Positions 15,699 to 24,276 of a stretch of 36,626 nucleotides of DNA are shown here, piece after piece. Position numbers and translations under genes: made by a program. The notes under the pieces were generated by a model, which saw nothing but the letters and a program-made list of their open reading frames with translations, did not search any database and was not told where the DNA came from. This DNA is from Clostridia bacterium (lineage in GTDB: Bacteria; Bacillota; Clostridia; Peptostreptococcales; Anaerovoracaceae), in the NCBI GenBank assembly GCA_902363595.1, contig CABJAP010000024.1:1-36626 (forward strand), given 5' to 3'. Every line of letters begins with the position of its first letter. The stretch's first letter is position 1.

Positions 15699-17115
15699 TT
15701 GAATAACCGCCGATTCCTTTTTTATTCTTCACCAGGAATAATTTACCAAGTATCGTATAAGAAAGCACCGCGAACACAAAGGTGGCTCCTGTGGCCGACA
15801 TGTAGACGAACAGGGGCTTTGCTGCCAGCAGGATCGGATCGAAGAGGGCCACATATACGATGCAGGACAATGCGAAAACAACGATGGCAACCCAGTTGAA
15901 GCCGCCCCAGAAACGATACCGGCTACCTTCCGTCTTATCAAACATATCCACCAGATCCAGCTTTTGTTTTCTCAGGATGAAGTAGTCCACCATCTGGATC
16001 GCCACAAGAGGCACATAAACGACACAGATAATTCCCATCAGAATATAGAAATGATCGTAAATGTACAGCGGACAGAAAATCATCACCAGGAAGGTCGGGA
16101 GCATGAAGAAGAATGTAACTTTGCCCCAATTCATGTTTTCGAAAATTTTGAATTGACGCAGCCCCAGACTGGACACATAGATGGTGACCGGGGTGGAGCT
16201 CAAGTTGGCGAAAGCGATGAATAAGAGGGCAATGATTCCCATCACCATACCGCCCAGAGGCACCATCCATTCAGTCGGATCGATGGAGTTGAAGGCCAAA
16301 GAAGTCGCTACGCCTAAAATGGTTCCCAAAGATGAAGCCAGACATACGCCGAGCATACTGGGCCAATAAGCGGCCCTTACGGTTTTGCATAATCTGGCGG
16401 CGGTTCCCCTTGATGCCCACCAGGAAACACCGGCGCCGATGTTGATTTCAAAAGCGATCATAAAGTTTACCATCTTGCCGCCGGATACCGGCGCGATGGC
16501 TTCGTAGTCAAAGACTGCGCCCCAGCCTCCGGGCGCTCTGGCGATGAGGATGGCCATGCCGATCATGACGATGCACATCAGCGGCGCCACAATACCGCTC
16601 ATTTTACGCATGGCCACAGGCCCCTTCCAGGCGATGAGCCAGGCTGCGACAGCAGCAACCAGCCCCAGAACATTGATCAAATATCCGCTCTCAGATACGA
16701 ATCCGGTGGTTGCGGCTAAAATATTTTCAAAGGCACGTCCGCACATAACGCTCAAGGTTACCGCCCAGCCAACCTGCGTCAGCAAAATGACCAGGAGCAT
16801 CAGCTTCATCCCATTGCCGCCCAGCCAGCTTCTGCCCAGCGTCCAATGCTCCACCCCATATTTGGCCGATGTGATGGATGTAGCGACAATTCCGATAAAG
16901 ACGCCGATCACATTCCCAGCGATGGTTGCTATGATGGCTTCCCAAAGACCGACGAACAGCGCCACAGTGCCGCCTGTCATAAAGCACCATGTGGCGATTG
17001 CCAGGGCAACGTCTACGTTGACGTTATCGAAAAAACTATAAATCCTGTCTTGTTTCAGCAAAGGTAAGTTTCCTGTCAAAAATTCGTTCTTACCGCCATG
17101 TTCATTTTTTCCCAT
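15679..17115 (-). CDS. NCS1 family (cytosine/purine permease-like) transporter
   Basis: A 478-residue membrane protein with about 12 helices. It begins NEFLTGNLPLLKQDRIYSFFDN and contains the NCS1-type segments GNVIGVFIGI and GAGVSWWASRGTAARL. NCS1 carriers import nucleobases, hydantoins, pyridoxine, thiamine-like or related compounds with H+ or Na+. Its place in a 2-oxoacid dehydrogenase operon, next to lplA, suggests it imports the operon's substrate or a cofactor. The cargo cannot be determined. GGAGGACAAATC precedes the ATG. A one-helix protein is encoded 12 bases upstream. Confidence 0.85.
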   Translation of the reverse strand: MGKNEHGGKNEFLTGNLPLLKQDRIYSFFDNVNVDVALAIATWCFMTGGTVALFVGLWEAIIATIAGNVIGVFIGIVATSITSAKYGVEHWTLGRSWLGGNGMKLMLLVILLTQVGWAVTLSVMCGRAFENILAATTGFVSESGYLINVLGLVAAVAAWLIAWKGPVAMRKMSGIVAPLMCIVMIGMAILIARAPGGWGAVFDYEAIAPVSGGKMVNFMIAFEINIGAGVSWWASRGTAARLCKTVRAAYWPSMLGVCLASSLGTILGVATSLAFNSIDPTEWMVPLGGMVMGIIALLFIAFANLSSTPVTIYVSSLGLRQFKIFENMNWGKVTFFFMLPTFLVMIFCPLYIYDHFYILMGIICVVYVPLVAIQMVDYFILRKQKLDLVDMFDKTEGSRYRFWGGFNWVAIVVFALSCIVYVALFDPILLAAKPLFVYMSATGATFVFAVLSYTILGKLFLVKNKKGIGGYSNDLSQK

Positions 17116-17127
17116 GATTTGTCCTCC

Positions 17128-17340
17128 TTAGAAAATACCGCAGGCCACTAAGATAACCGGCAAAATGCCCAATAGCGCCGCAATGATAACGGTCAATGCC
17201 CAATCAAGTTTGGGTAAGTCCTCGCAGACGCCGCCCTCTTCTTCGATTACAGCAATGCGCCTGATCAGCTCCTGTTCAAGTTCTTCAGGCATTTCTGTCT
17301 TCCCTTTTATGCGTCTTTCAATGGTTTCATAAATCGACAT
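17128..17340 (-). CDS. Small one-helix membrane protein
   Basis: A 70-residue protein. A charged helical N-terminus (MSIYETIERRIKGK, then LEQELIRRIAVIEEEG) is followed by a single C-terminal membrane segment LTVIIAALLGILPVILVACGIF. The ATG at 17340 is chosen because GGAAGGAGC sits just upstream. It lies between the VOC gene and the NCS1 transporter, and could be an accessory subunit of that carrier. The family is not recognised. Confidence 0.65.
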   Translation of the reverse strand: MSIYETIERRIKGKTEMPEELEQELIRRIAVIEEEGGVCEDLPKLDWALTVIIAALLGILPVILVACGIF

Positions 17341-17377
17341 GATTTGCTCCTTCCCTGCACAACAATAACAATGACTT

Positions 17378-17821
17378 CTATTCTTTTTCCAGATCATAGG
17401 TTTCCAAAATAAGTCCTAAATCCTCCTGGGTGTCGTAATAGGTATAGCCTCCGAATCCAGCCCAATAGCCGCTTTGTATGACCGGAACGCCCCGCTTTTC
17501 CAGGACCTGGCTTAGTCCATCCTGACTTGCCTGAACAGCGATATGATGAACGCCCGGCCCATGTTCTTTGAGAAATCTGGCGTAATCGCTCATCTCATCT
17601 GCGGGCTGGATCAGTTCGATTTCCACATCTCCGATGACGGAGAAAGCGGCATAGAACTCATATTCCCGCGCTTTTCCATTGACCCTGCGCCTGCTCAGGA
17701 CCTGGGAAGTGCCGTCGTCCCTGGTCCATGGACCTACTCCATAAGCCTCAAAGTTTTTTATCGCCTGTTCAAGATCTTCGACGACAATATTCAGCTGAAG
17801 TATTTTTTCAATCACAGCCAT
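17378..17821 (-). CDS. VOC family protein (glyoxalase/epimerase-like)
   Basis: A 147-residue vicinal-oxygen-chelate protein with two beta-alpha-beta-beta-beta repeats (LQLNIVVEDLEQAIKNFEAYG, then GPGVHHIAVQ). His and Glu metal ligands are plausible in HHIAV, VEIELIQP and LGLILETY. It most resembles the methylmalonyl-CoA epimerase/lactoylglutathione lyase branch. The reaction in this operon is unknown. The start at 17821 follows AGGAGGCAGAGA. The upstream SDR stop is only 10 bases away. Confidence 0.75.
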   Translation of the reverse strand: MAVIEKILQLNIVVEDLEQAIKNFEAYGVGPWTRDDGTSQVLSRRRVNGKAREYEFYAAFSVIGDVEIELIQPADEMSDYARFLKEHGPGVHHIAVQASQDGLSQVLEKRGVPVIQSGYWAGFGGYTYYDTQEDLGLILETYDLEKE

Positions 17822-17831
17822 TCTCTGCCTC

Positions 17832-18650
17832 CTATCTGAACTCGCATCCTCCACAAATGTTCAAAGCCTGACCGGTAATGTTTCCGGCTTCCCCGGATGT
17901 GAGGAAAAGCGCGGCATTGGCCACATCGGCAGGTGTCTGGGCCCGCTTTAAAGCGCAGAGCTGTCTGGAGAACTCGTCCACCACGCCCTTACCGTCTTTG
18001 GCGTTTTTGAACATCTGCGGATACTTTTCTTTGTAAGTCGGAGCTGCTGCTTCATAAAGAGGCGTATAGACAAATCCGGGACAAATGCAGTTCACATTGA
18101 TGTTTTTTGGTCCCAGCTCTCTGGACAAGGTCTGGGTAAAATTGATCACACCGGCTTTTATTGCCGAATATTCGATAATTTCCGGTGCTCCCGTCTTGCC
18201 TGCGACAGAAGCTGTGGTCAGAATATTTCCGAATCCCTGGTTCACAAAGATGGGATAGATGGCCTTGCAGCAATAGAACACGCCGCGCAGATTGATTTGA
18301 TAGCTGCGGTCCCAATCGGCCGTATCCAGTGCTGTCAGCGGGTCGCCCTTGATTCTGCCCACCACGCCGGCGTTGTTGACCATGATATCGATCCGGCCCA
18401 AAAGCCGCAGGGCCTCATCGACCAGTTTAATAACGGACTGCTCTTCTGTGACATCCGTCCGTACAAAGTCAGCAGTGCCTCCCTTTACGCGAATTTCTTC
18501 TACTGTCTGCCTTCCCTCTTTTTCGCAGACATCGGCCACAACCACCTGCGCGCCTGCTTTGGCATACGCCATGGCGATTTCTTTTCCGATGCCTTTGGCG
18601 CTGCCAGTTACGATTACATTTTTGCCATTGTAGTCAAATTTTATATTCAT
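17832..18650 (-). CDS. SDR family oxidoreductase
   Basis: A 272-residue classical short-chain dehydrogenase. Residues near 14-21 read TGSAKGIG (NAD(P) binding). NNAGVVG, the catalytic Ser in TTASVAG and the YSAIK catalytic Tyr-Lys pair follow in order. It interconverts an alcohol and a ketone. Within this operon an acetoin/diacetyl reductase-like role, or a step preparing the substrate of the dehydrogenase complex, is possible. GGTGGAGC precedes the ATG. Confidence 0.88.
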   Translation of the reverse strand: MNIKFDYNGKNVIVTGSAKGIGKEIAMAYAKAGAQVVVADVCEKEGRQTVEEIRVKGGTADFVRTDVTEEQSVIKLVDEALRLLGRIDIMVNNAGVVGRIKGDPLTALDTADWDRSYQINLRGVFYCCKAIYPIFVNQGFGNILTTASVAGKTGAPEIIEYSAIKAGVINFTQTLSRELGPKNINVNCICPGFVYTPLYEAAAPTYKEKYPQMFKNAKDGKGVVDEFSRQLCALKRAQTPADVANAALFLTSGEAGNITGQALNICGGCEFR

Positions 18651-18677
18651 GCTCCACCTCTGGTTTTTAATTAGATT

Positions 18678-20066
18678 TTACTGCCTTTCTTTGGGCGGCA
18701 TATGGATGCACCTGCCGCCTGCATCCAGCGCCGCCTCCTGCAAAGCCTCAGCTATGGTTGGATGGGCGTGAATCGTTTCTTCAAGATCCTTCAGACCCGC
18801 TCCCATTTTCAGAAAAGCTGCTGCTTCGCCAATGACTTCTGTCGCATTGGCCCCCAGCAAATGAACGCCGAGCAGCTTGCCGTCCGCTCCGTCGCAGATC
18901 ACTTTGAAGATTCCCTCCGGCTCCCCCATAGCAAGCGCTTTTCCGCTGGCAATAAGGGGAAATCTGCCCACGTTTATATCTTGGTATTGTTTGCGGGCTT
19001 CTGCCTCTGTCATGCCCGCAAAGGCCAATTCAGGGGATGTGAAAATACAGCTGGGTACGATGGAATCGTCATATTTACTATCCATTCCTGCTATGGTTTC
19101 TGCCGCTGCCTTTCCCATATGGGATGCTGTGTGAGCTAACGGCCGGATCCCTGTCACGTCGCCGATGGCATAGATATGAGGCAGGCTGGTTCTGGTGCAT
19201 TGGTCTACTTTGATGTAGTCTCCTTTCATTTCCAGCCCCAGCCCGGCTACGGAGTCGGTATTGGGTGTTCTTCCAATGGAAATCATCACCTGATCGCCGC
19301 GAAAATTTCTTCCCTGACCATCCATCTGGACCAGAACCTCTTTTTCTTCTCCAGCTGCCCGAATCTCCTTCACCATGCATCCTGTTTTGATGGTAATTCC
19401 GGCACTTTTCATACTCTGTTCCAGCGCCAGGGATAGTTCTTCGTCCGCGCTGCTGATGATGCGGGGCATGGCCTCGAGAATGGTAACCTGGCTGCCGAAG
19501 CTCTGCAGTACATGGGCAAACTCACATCCGATCACGCCCCCGCCGATGATGACAACCCTCTGGGGGATCTGGTCCAATTCCAGCATTTGCGTACTGGTCT
19601 GCGCATAATCAGCCGCCCCTGGAACGGGGATGGCAGCCGGCCTGGATCCTGTGGCAATGATCAAATTTTTAAAGCGGATGATTTCTCCATCCTGGTCGAG
19701 CCGGAGGCTTGATTGGTCCAGTACCTTTGCGGCGGCATGGAAAACCGTCACTCCATTGGCTGCCAGCAAGCCTTCCACTCCTTGCCGCAGCTGGCCCACA
19801 ACCTGGTTTTTCATGGCAATCGTCTGCTCAAGATCAATGGTAAGCTCTTTTATATGAATGCCTCTGTAATCGCTGTTCTTTGCCTGCCGGATGATTTCCG
19901 CGTTTTTGACCAGCGTCTTGGTCGGAATACACCCCGTATTCAGGCAGGTTCCGCCGATCTGCTCCCGCTCTACCAGGGCTGTCTTCTGCCCCAGCTGGGC
20001 GGATCGGATGGCTGCCACATATCCTCCTGGGCCTCCGCCCAGAACTACTACATCGTATGTTTTCAT
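18678..20066 (-). CDS. lpdA: Dihydrolipoyl dehydrogenase (E3)
   Basis: A 462-residue flavoprotein disulfide reductase. It has an FAD motif (VVVLGGGPGGYVAAIR), the redox pair in GGTCLNTGCIPTK, an NAD motif (VVIIGGGVIGCEFA), and the C-terminal HAHPTIAEALQEA with its catalytic His-Glu. It reoxidises dihydrolipoyl groups with NAD+. There is no fused lipoyl domain. AAGGAGGAAGAT precedes the ATG, and the gene follows the E2 gene by 10 bases. Confidence 0.95.
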   Translation of the reverse strand: MKTYDVVVLGGGPGGYVAAIRSAQLGQKTALVEREQIGGTCLNTGCIPTKTLVKNAEIIRQAKNSDYRGIHIKELTIDLEQTIAMKNQVVGQLRQGVEGLLAANGVTVFHAAAKVLDQSSLRLDQDGEIIRFKNLIIATGSRPAAIPVPGAADYAQTSTQMLELDQIPQRVVIIGGGVIGCEFAHVLQSFGSQVTILEAMPRIISSADEELSLALEQSMKSAGITIKTGCMVKEIRAAGEEKEVLVQMDGQGRNFRGDQVMISIGRTPNTDSVAGLGLEMKGDYIKVDQCTRTSLPHIYAIGDVTGIRPLAHTASHMGKAAAETIAGMDSKYDDSIVPSCIFTSPELAFAGMTEAEARKQYQDINVGRFPLIASGKALAMGEPEGIFKVICDGADGKLLGVHLLGANATEVIGEAAAFLKMGAGLKDLEETIHAHPTIAEALQEAALDAGGRCIHMPPKERQ

Positions 20067-20076
20067 ATCTTCCTCC

Positions 20077-20763
20077 TTACGCTTCCATCATTTCAGGAGC
20101 CTCAAGGGAACCCTTCACTTGATTGAGATATTCTGCCGCCATGGCCCCATCGATGATCCTGTGGTCTGCTACCAAATTGAGCGGCATAAAGCGTTTTGTC
20201 AGAATTGTCTCGCCTTCCATCATCAATCTGGTGCAAATCTGATTGACCCCCAGAATCGCCACCTCCGGCTGGTTGATAATCGGCGTAAAGCCTTCGATGC
20301 CATACATGCCCAAATTGGTAATGGTAAAAGTGCCGCCGCAGATATCATCGTAATTCAATTTCATTTCCCGAGCGCCTTGGATAATTCGTCTCGTTTCCTG
20401 ACACAATTCCTTGAACGTGAGCTGATCCACACTTTTCACATTGGGGACCATCAGTCCCTTTTCCGTTGCCACCGCAAGGCCAATGTTGATTTCATGGTGA
20501 AGGATGATCTCATCGCCTTCCACGCTGGAATTGAACAGCTCGTACTTTTTTGAAGCCAGGGCGCATGCTTTCATCAGAAGATGGTTGTAGTTGATTTTTA
20601 AATTTTCTTGTTCATGGGCGCCGTTAAACGTTCGGATAAACGCCTCCGCTGCGCTGATTTCCACGGACATGGAATAAGTGACACGGGGCGAGGTTTGCCA
20701 GCTTTCTTTCATGCGCCTTCCCATAATTTCAGTCATTCCCGCTATTTTGATTCCTTTGCTCAT
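20077..20763 (-). CDS. Minimal 2-oxoacid dehydrogenase E2 (catalytic domain only)
   Basis: A 228-residue acyltransferase domain starting at MSKGIKIAGMTEIMGRRM and ending with the active-site motif DHRIIDGA. ITNLGMYGIEGFTPIINQP is the usual family segment. It transfers the acyl group from lipoate to CoA. No lipoyl domain and no peripheral-subunit-binding domain are present. The lipoyl domain is a separate protein encoded immediately upstream. The start is supported by AAGGAGCAATAAC. The upstream stop codon is one base away (TAA-C-ATG), so this is a true gene boundary and not an obvious frameshift. Confidence 0.88.
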   Translation of the reverse strand: MSKGIKIAGMTEIMGRRMKESWQTSPRVTYSMSVEISAAEAFIRTFNGAHEQENLKINYNHLLMKACALASKKYELFNSSVEGDEIILHHEINIGLAVATEKGLMVPNVKSVDQLTFKELCQETRRIIQGAREMKLNYDDICGGTFTITNLGMYGIEGFTPIINQPEVAILGVNQICTRLMMEGETILTKRFMPLNLVADHRIIDGAMAAEYLNQVKGSLEAPEMMEA

Positions 20764-20764
20764 G

Positions 20765-21046
20765 TTATTGCTCCTTGATCTCTGCCAAACATTGGCTGAT
20801 ATCCTCGTCCTTTTGTCCGATGATGCACAACGGTGTCTGACAGGGAACCTTCTCGCCCTCTTGTACCAATATTTTTCTGATGGTTCCCTCATATTCGGAC
20901 TCCAGGGAATTGGTCAGTTTATCGGTTGTAATTTCCAAAATCGTTTCTCCTGCTCTGACCGCGTCGCCTTCGTTTTTGCACCACTTGGCAACTACACCGT
21001 CTTTCATCGTCAGTCCTAATTTTGGCATTGTAATCAGATTGGCCAT
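20765..21046 (-). CDS. Free-standing lipoyl-domain protein
   Basis: A 93-residue biotinyl/lipoyl domain (LITMPKLGLTMKDGVV). The lipoylation loop ITTDKLTN contains the acceptor lysine. A short polar C-terminal tail ends in CLAEIKEQ. It acts as the swinging-arm carrier between E1, E2 and E3, in the way GcvH is a separate carrier in glycine cleavage. The ATG at 21046 follows AAGGAGGAC. It overlaps the E1 beta gene by 13 bases and is followed directly by the minimal E2 gene. LplA in the same operon probably modifies it. Confidence 0.9.
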   Translation of the reverse strand: MANLITMPKLGLTMKDGVVAKWCKNEGDAVRAGETILEITTDKLTNSLESEYEGTIRKILVQEGEKVPCQTPLCIIGQKDEDISQCLAEIKEQ

Positions 21047-22035
21047 TTTTTTGTCCTCCTTGTTTCGTCTGTAATGGATCGGATTCCCCTCACGATATCT
21101 TGCACTTGGGGAATCACGTAGCTTTCCAAATCTACCGTATACGGAATCGGCGTGTTCAGCTCTCCGATTCTGACAATTCGTTTTTCCAATGATTCGTAGA
21201 TGTCTTCTGCGATGCAGGCGGCCATCTCCGCTGACCATGCCCCTCGCTTTACTTCTTCTGTGACAATGACAACTTTTTTGGTCTTTTTTATGGAGTTGTA
21301 AATGGTTTTCTTATCCAGGGGATACAGCGTCCTTGGATCAACCACTTCCACGTGAATCCCGTCTTTTTCAAGGATTCCAGCCGCTTCCAGCGCTTTATGC
21401 ACGCACAGACCTGTTGCGATGACCGTAACATCATCTCCATGCAATTTGATGTCGGCGCTGCCCAAAGGGATGGGCTCTCCATCCAGCTCGACCTCATCTT
21501 CTTGGAAATAAAGAGACAGATGTTCGAAATACATGACCGGATTTTCATCCCGCACCGCACTGATCAGCAGGCCGTACGCGTCCTGGGGAGTGGAAGGATA
21601 CACAACTTTTAATCCCGGTATATGGGTGAGAAATGCCTCCAAACACTGAGAGTGCTGGGCAGCGGCCTGCAGCCCTCCTCCGCAGGGCAGACGCAGCGTC
21701 ATGGGAATTTTCATATTGCCTCCGTACATATATCGGAACTTGGCCGCCTGATTGAGCAGCTGGTCAAAGGCGCAGCCCATAAAATCATTGAACATCAGCT
21801 CGGATACGGGAACCATGCCCAGCGATGCGGCTCCTACGGACATACCGACAATCTGCTGTTCAGTGATGGGCGTGTCTCTTACTCGCTCCGGCCCGAACTC
21901 CCTTTGCAGTCCTTCTGTCAGCCCGAAGGTTCCTCCCACAATTCCCACGTCTTCGCCCATGATAAAAACCTTTGGATTATGCTTCATTTCGTGTCTGAGC
22001 GCTTGGTTAATTGCTTTTGCGTAGGTCAGTTTCAT
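21034..22035 (-). CDS. Thiamine-diphosphate dehydrogenase E1 beta
   Basis: A 333-residue transketolase-like beta subunit (MKLTYAKAINQALRHEMK, then GEDVGIVGGTFGLTEGLQREFG and TPITEQQIVGMSVGAA). It is of typical length for PdhB/AcoB proteins. With E1 alpha it forms the heterotetramer that decarboxylates a 2-oxoacid, or cleaves acetoin, on thiamine diphosphate. Its ATG overlaps the E1 alpha stop by four bases (ATGA). Confidence 0.93.
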   Translation of the reverse strand: MKLTYAKAINQALRHEMKHNPKVFIMGEDVGIVGGTFGLTEGLQREFGPERVRDTPITEQQIVGMSVGAASLGMVPVSELMFNDFMGCAFDQLLNQAAKFRYMYGGNMKIPMTLRLPCGGGLQAAAQHSQCLEAFLTHIPGLKVVYPSTPQDAYGLLISAVRDENPVMYFEHLSLYFQEDEVELDGEPIPLGSADIKLHGDDVTVIATGLCVHKALEAAGILEKDGIHVEVVDPRTLYPLDKKTIYNSIKKTKKVVIVTEEVKRGAWSAEMAACIAEDIYESLEKRIVRIGELNTPIPYTVDLESYVIPQVQDIVRGIRSITDETRRTKKWPI

Positions 22036-23018
22036 CGATAGTCCCTCCCTTCTTCAACGATATCGGTATAAACATCTCTTACTGCCGTCGTCACCGGCGG
22101 GAAGGGACTGTTTTCCGCAAATTTTACGGCTTCGTCGATTTCATGTTCCATTTCTTGATCGATGACCGCCTGCTCTTCTTCGTTCAAAATGTTGTTTTCT
22201 TTCATGAAGGCTTTGCAGTTTTTGATGGGGTCCTGGTCCAGCCACTCCTTGATTTCCTCCGCAGGCCGGTAAACATCCGGTTCTCCTTCAAAGTGGCCGT
22301 GCTGTCTGTAAGTTTTGTATTCCACCAGCATAGGCCCTTTGCCACTTCGCACATAATCCACCGCTTCTTTGGCAGTTTCATAAACGATGGCGACGTCGTT
22401 GCCGTAGGCGATTGTCTGCTCCATTCCATATGCGGCTGCACGGTCAGCTACATTTTCTACGGCCATTGACCGGTCGACCCGCGAGGAAATGCCATAGAGG
22501 TTGTTTTCGCAGACAAACAAGATGGGCAGTTTCCATACGCTGGCAATATTCATCGCTTCGTGCCAGCTCCCTTCGTTGGAGGATCCGTCTCCGAAAAAAC
22601 ATACAACAATGCTGTCGCTTTTCTTCATTTGACAGGCCAGGGCCGCTCCTGCGGCCAGGTTGAATCCGCCTCCTACGATGCCGTTTGCTCCCAGCACACC
22701 GATGGATGTATCTGAAATGTGCATGGAGCCGCCTTTTCCGTGGCAATAACCGGTCTCTTTTCCGAATAGTTCTGCCATCATGGTTTTTATATCAGCCCCT
22801 TTTGCGATAATGTGGCCATGTCCCCGGTGAGTGCTGGATATGAAGTCGCCTTCTTTTAAATTGGCGCATACGCCTGCCGCCGTTGCTTCTTGTCCGATGC
22901 AAAGATGGACAAATCCCTGTACCTGGCCCTTTGCAAAGCACTTTGATACCCGTGTTTCAAAGCACCGTATTCTTACCATTGTTTCATACAGTTTTTGTAT
23001 TTTTGCTTTTTCTAACAA
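22032..23018 (-). CDS. Thiamine-diphosphate dehydrogenase E1 alpha (acetoin-type)
   Basis: A 328-residue E1 alpha subunit. The thiamine diphosphate motif is seen as FFGDGSSNEGSWHEAMNIASVWKLP, followed by VCENNLYG. The FISSTHRGHGHIIAKG and GGSMHISD segments resemble acetoin dehydrogenase AcoA more than pyruvate dehydrogenase, though the two are hard to separate by eye. The gene starts with TTG at 23018, eight bases after AAAGGAGG. It is the first gene of the long operon. The leader holds inverted repeats that may bind the LuxR-type regulator encoded upstream. Confidence 0.9.
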   Translation of the reverse strand: MLEKAKIQKLYETMVRIRCFETRVSKCFAKGQVQGFVHLCIGQEATAAGVCANLKEGDFISSTHRGHGHIIAKGADIKTMMAELFGKETGYCHGKGGSMHISDTSIGVLGANGIVGGGFNLAAGAALACQMKKSDSIVVCFFGDGSSNEGSWHEAMNIASVWKLPILFVCENNLYGISSRVDRSMAVENVADRAAAYGMEQTIAYGNDVAIVYETAKEAVDYVRSGKGPMLVEYKTYRQHGHFEGEPDVYRPAEEIKEWLDQDPIKNCKAFMKENNILNEEEQAVIDQEMEHEIDEAVKFAENSPFPPVTTAVRDVYTDIVEEGRDYR

Positions 23019-23063
23019 TGTGTCCGCCTCCTTTTGTTTATTTCTTGCAATTAAAGTATCGCA

Positions 23064-23122
23064 AATTTCAGACTTATTCGAAATTCTTCCTTCATGGTAT
23101 TTCCATAACCCTTTCGAGTTAT
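23064..23122 (-). promoter_or_regulatory. Operator candidates upstream of E1 operon
   Basis: Two dyads lie in the leader region. AATTTC-N10-GAAATT is at 23064-23085, and ATAACCC-N4-GAGTTAT (one wobble) is at 23105-23122. The spacing suits dimeric regulators such as the LuxR protein encoded just upstream. No strong consensus promoter could be fixed. The assignment is tentative. Confidence 0.35.
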
Positions 23123-23187
23123 TTTTCTATAATGCCGGTCTTTGGCAGCAGTTTTGATATAATCTGACTTTTGAAAGCATAAAAAAA

Positions 23188-23212
23188 ATTGCACTAATTT
23201 TTCTAGTGCAAT
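23188..23212 (-). terminator. Terminator of the LuxR gene
   Basis: ATTGCACTA pairs with TAGTGCAAT over nine pairs. On the minus strand it is followed by TTTTTTTT (23188-23181). It separates the regulator gene from the dehydrogenase operon. Confidence 0.8.
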
Positions 23213-23269
23213 CTGGCACAACGTATTTTTCATGGGGCCATCCCATGATCTTTTTGCATTCTTTTGCAT

Positions 23270-24013
23270 TTAGGTGCGATGCAGCAGTTTGATCAGCGAC
23301 ATTCGGTTATTGACGTCGTATTTGCTGAATATATTGTAGACGTGCTTTTTCGTCGTCGAAACGGTGATGAAAAGTTTTTCTGCGATTTCCTCGTTGGAGT
23401 ATCCCTGGACAATCAGTTCAAGGATTTCTTTTTCCCGGGAAGTAAGTCTGTCAGAATAACGGGTGATCCGCTCTTCCTGCCGGGAGACGAATTTCATCAC
23501 CAGCTCTGTAAGATGGGGTTTGAAGAGTTCCAAGATGAAAACTTCTTTTTCTGTAAAGTCGTTCCATGCTTCTTTTCGGAAAATGCTGACTGCACCGATT
23601 TTACAGCCGTTTTCGATGAGAATAATGCCGCAGCTGCACAGCAATCCCTGCGGGGCTAGAAACTGTTTATAAAAATCTGTATTTCTGCGCGCATGTTCGT
23701 CCAGAACATCGGATTCCACAAAGACGATCGATTGACTATAGTTGAACAAGTTGATCAGATAATTATTCTCAGGCCGGTAAGAATCAAAAAATGCAGGAAT
23801 CAGCCTTTCATCGGTATCGATAAAGCAGGCATCCCTGATCAATGGTTCGCTGCTCTTTGGGTCAATCCCATAAAAATTGCTCTGATGGTAAGGAATCAAG
23901 GCGCCGATTCCAGTCAAAAAACATTTTTCCAAGGCTTGCAGATCGTCCATGCGATACAGCTCCAGCAGGATTTCATTGATGATCTGTACCTCTTTATCTT
24001 TTAAATTCATCAT
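23270..24013 (-). CDS. LuxR-family regulator with GAF-like sensor
   Basis: A 247-residue protein. An N-terminal GAF-like part of about 170 residues is followed by a LuxR/FixJ helix-turn-helix (LTSREKEILELIVQGYSNEEIAEKL, then FITVSTTKKHVYNIFSKYDVNN). No receiver-domain signature is seen, so a small molecule is the likely signal. It lies directly upstream of the E1 operon in the same direction, with a terminator between. It is a good candidate activator of that operon. ATG-ATG starts at 24013 and 24010 both have only a weak AGG site. Confidence 0.82.
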   Translation of the reverse strand: MMNLKDKEVQIINEILLELYRMDDLQALEKCFLTGIGALIPYHQSNFYGIDPKSSEPLIRDACFIDTDERLIPAFFDSYRPENNYLINLFNYSQSIVFVESDVLDEHARRNTDFYKQFLAPQGLLCSCGIILIENGCKIGAVSIFRKEAWNDFTEKEVFILELFKPHLTELVMKFVSRQEERITRYSDRLTSREKEILELIVQGYSNEEIAEKLFITVSTTKKHVYNIFSKYDVNNRMSLIKLLHRT

Positions 24014-24143
24014 CTTGTTTTTGTACCTCGCTGTTGTTTTTCATACTATCAAAAGGTTCTATGAATTGCAAGTACGATAAATTTTCTTCCACCTTATAAG
24101 GGGCAATGGGAAAATGGAACCGTGATTTACAAATCAAAAAAAA

Positions 24144-24182
24144 CGGCACATCCCATTCGTTTTCACCAAATGGGATATGCCG
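24144..24182 (-). terminator. Strong terminator after the M28 peptidase
   Basis: CGGCATATCCCATT pairs with AATGGGATGTGCCG (14 pairs, one wobble) on the minus strand and TTTTTTT follows. It is 95 bases after the peptidase stop. Nothing else is seen between 24014 and 24276. Confidence 0.85.
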
Positions 24183-24276
24183 TATAGATTTAGTAAGCAG
24201 GCGCCTCAGGACGTCTGTATGATGTAGAAGGCCTTTTCGGCGGCAGCCCCACGCTTTTCGCACTCAGGGCCGTTGA

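Noticed and set aside
23051..23269. A 72-residue minus-strand frame between the LuxR and E1 alpha genes
   Set aside because: It runs through the LuxR terminator hairpin and the operator-like dyads, and has no binding site. It is regulatory DNA.
23994..24263. An 89-residue minus-strand frame before the LuxR gene
   Set aside because: It crosses the strong terminator of the peptidase gene and has no recognised domain or convincing start.
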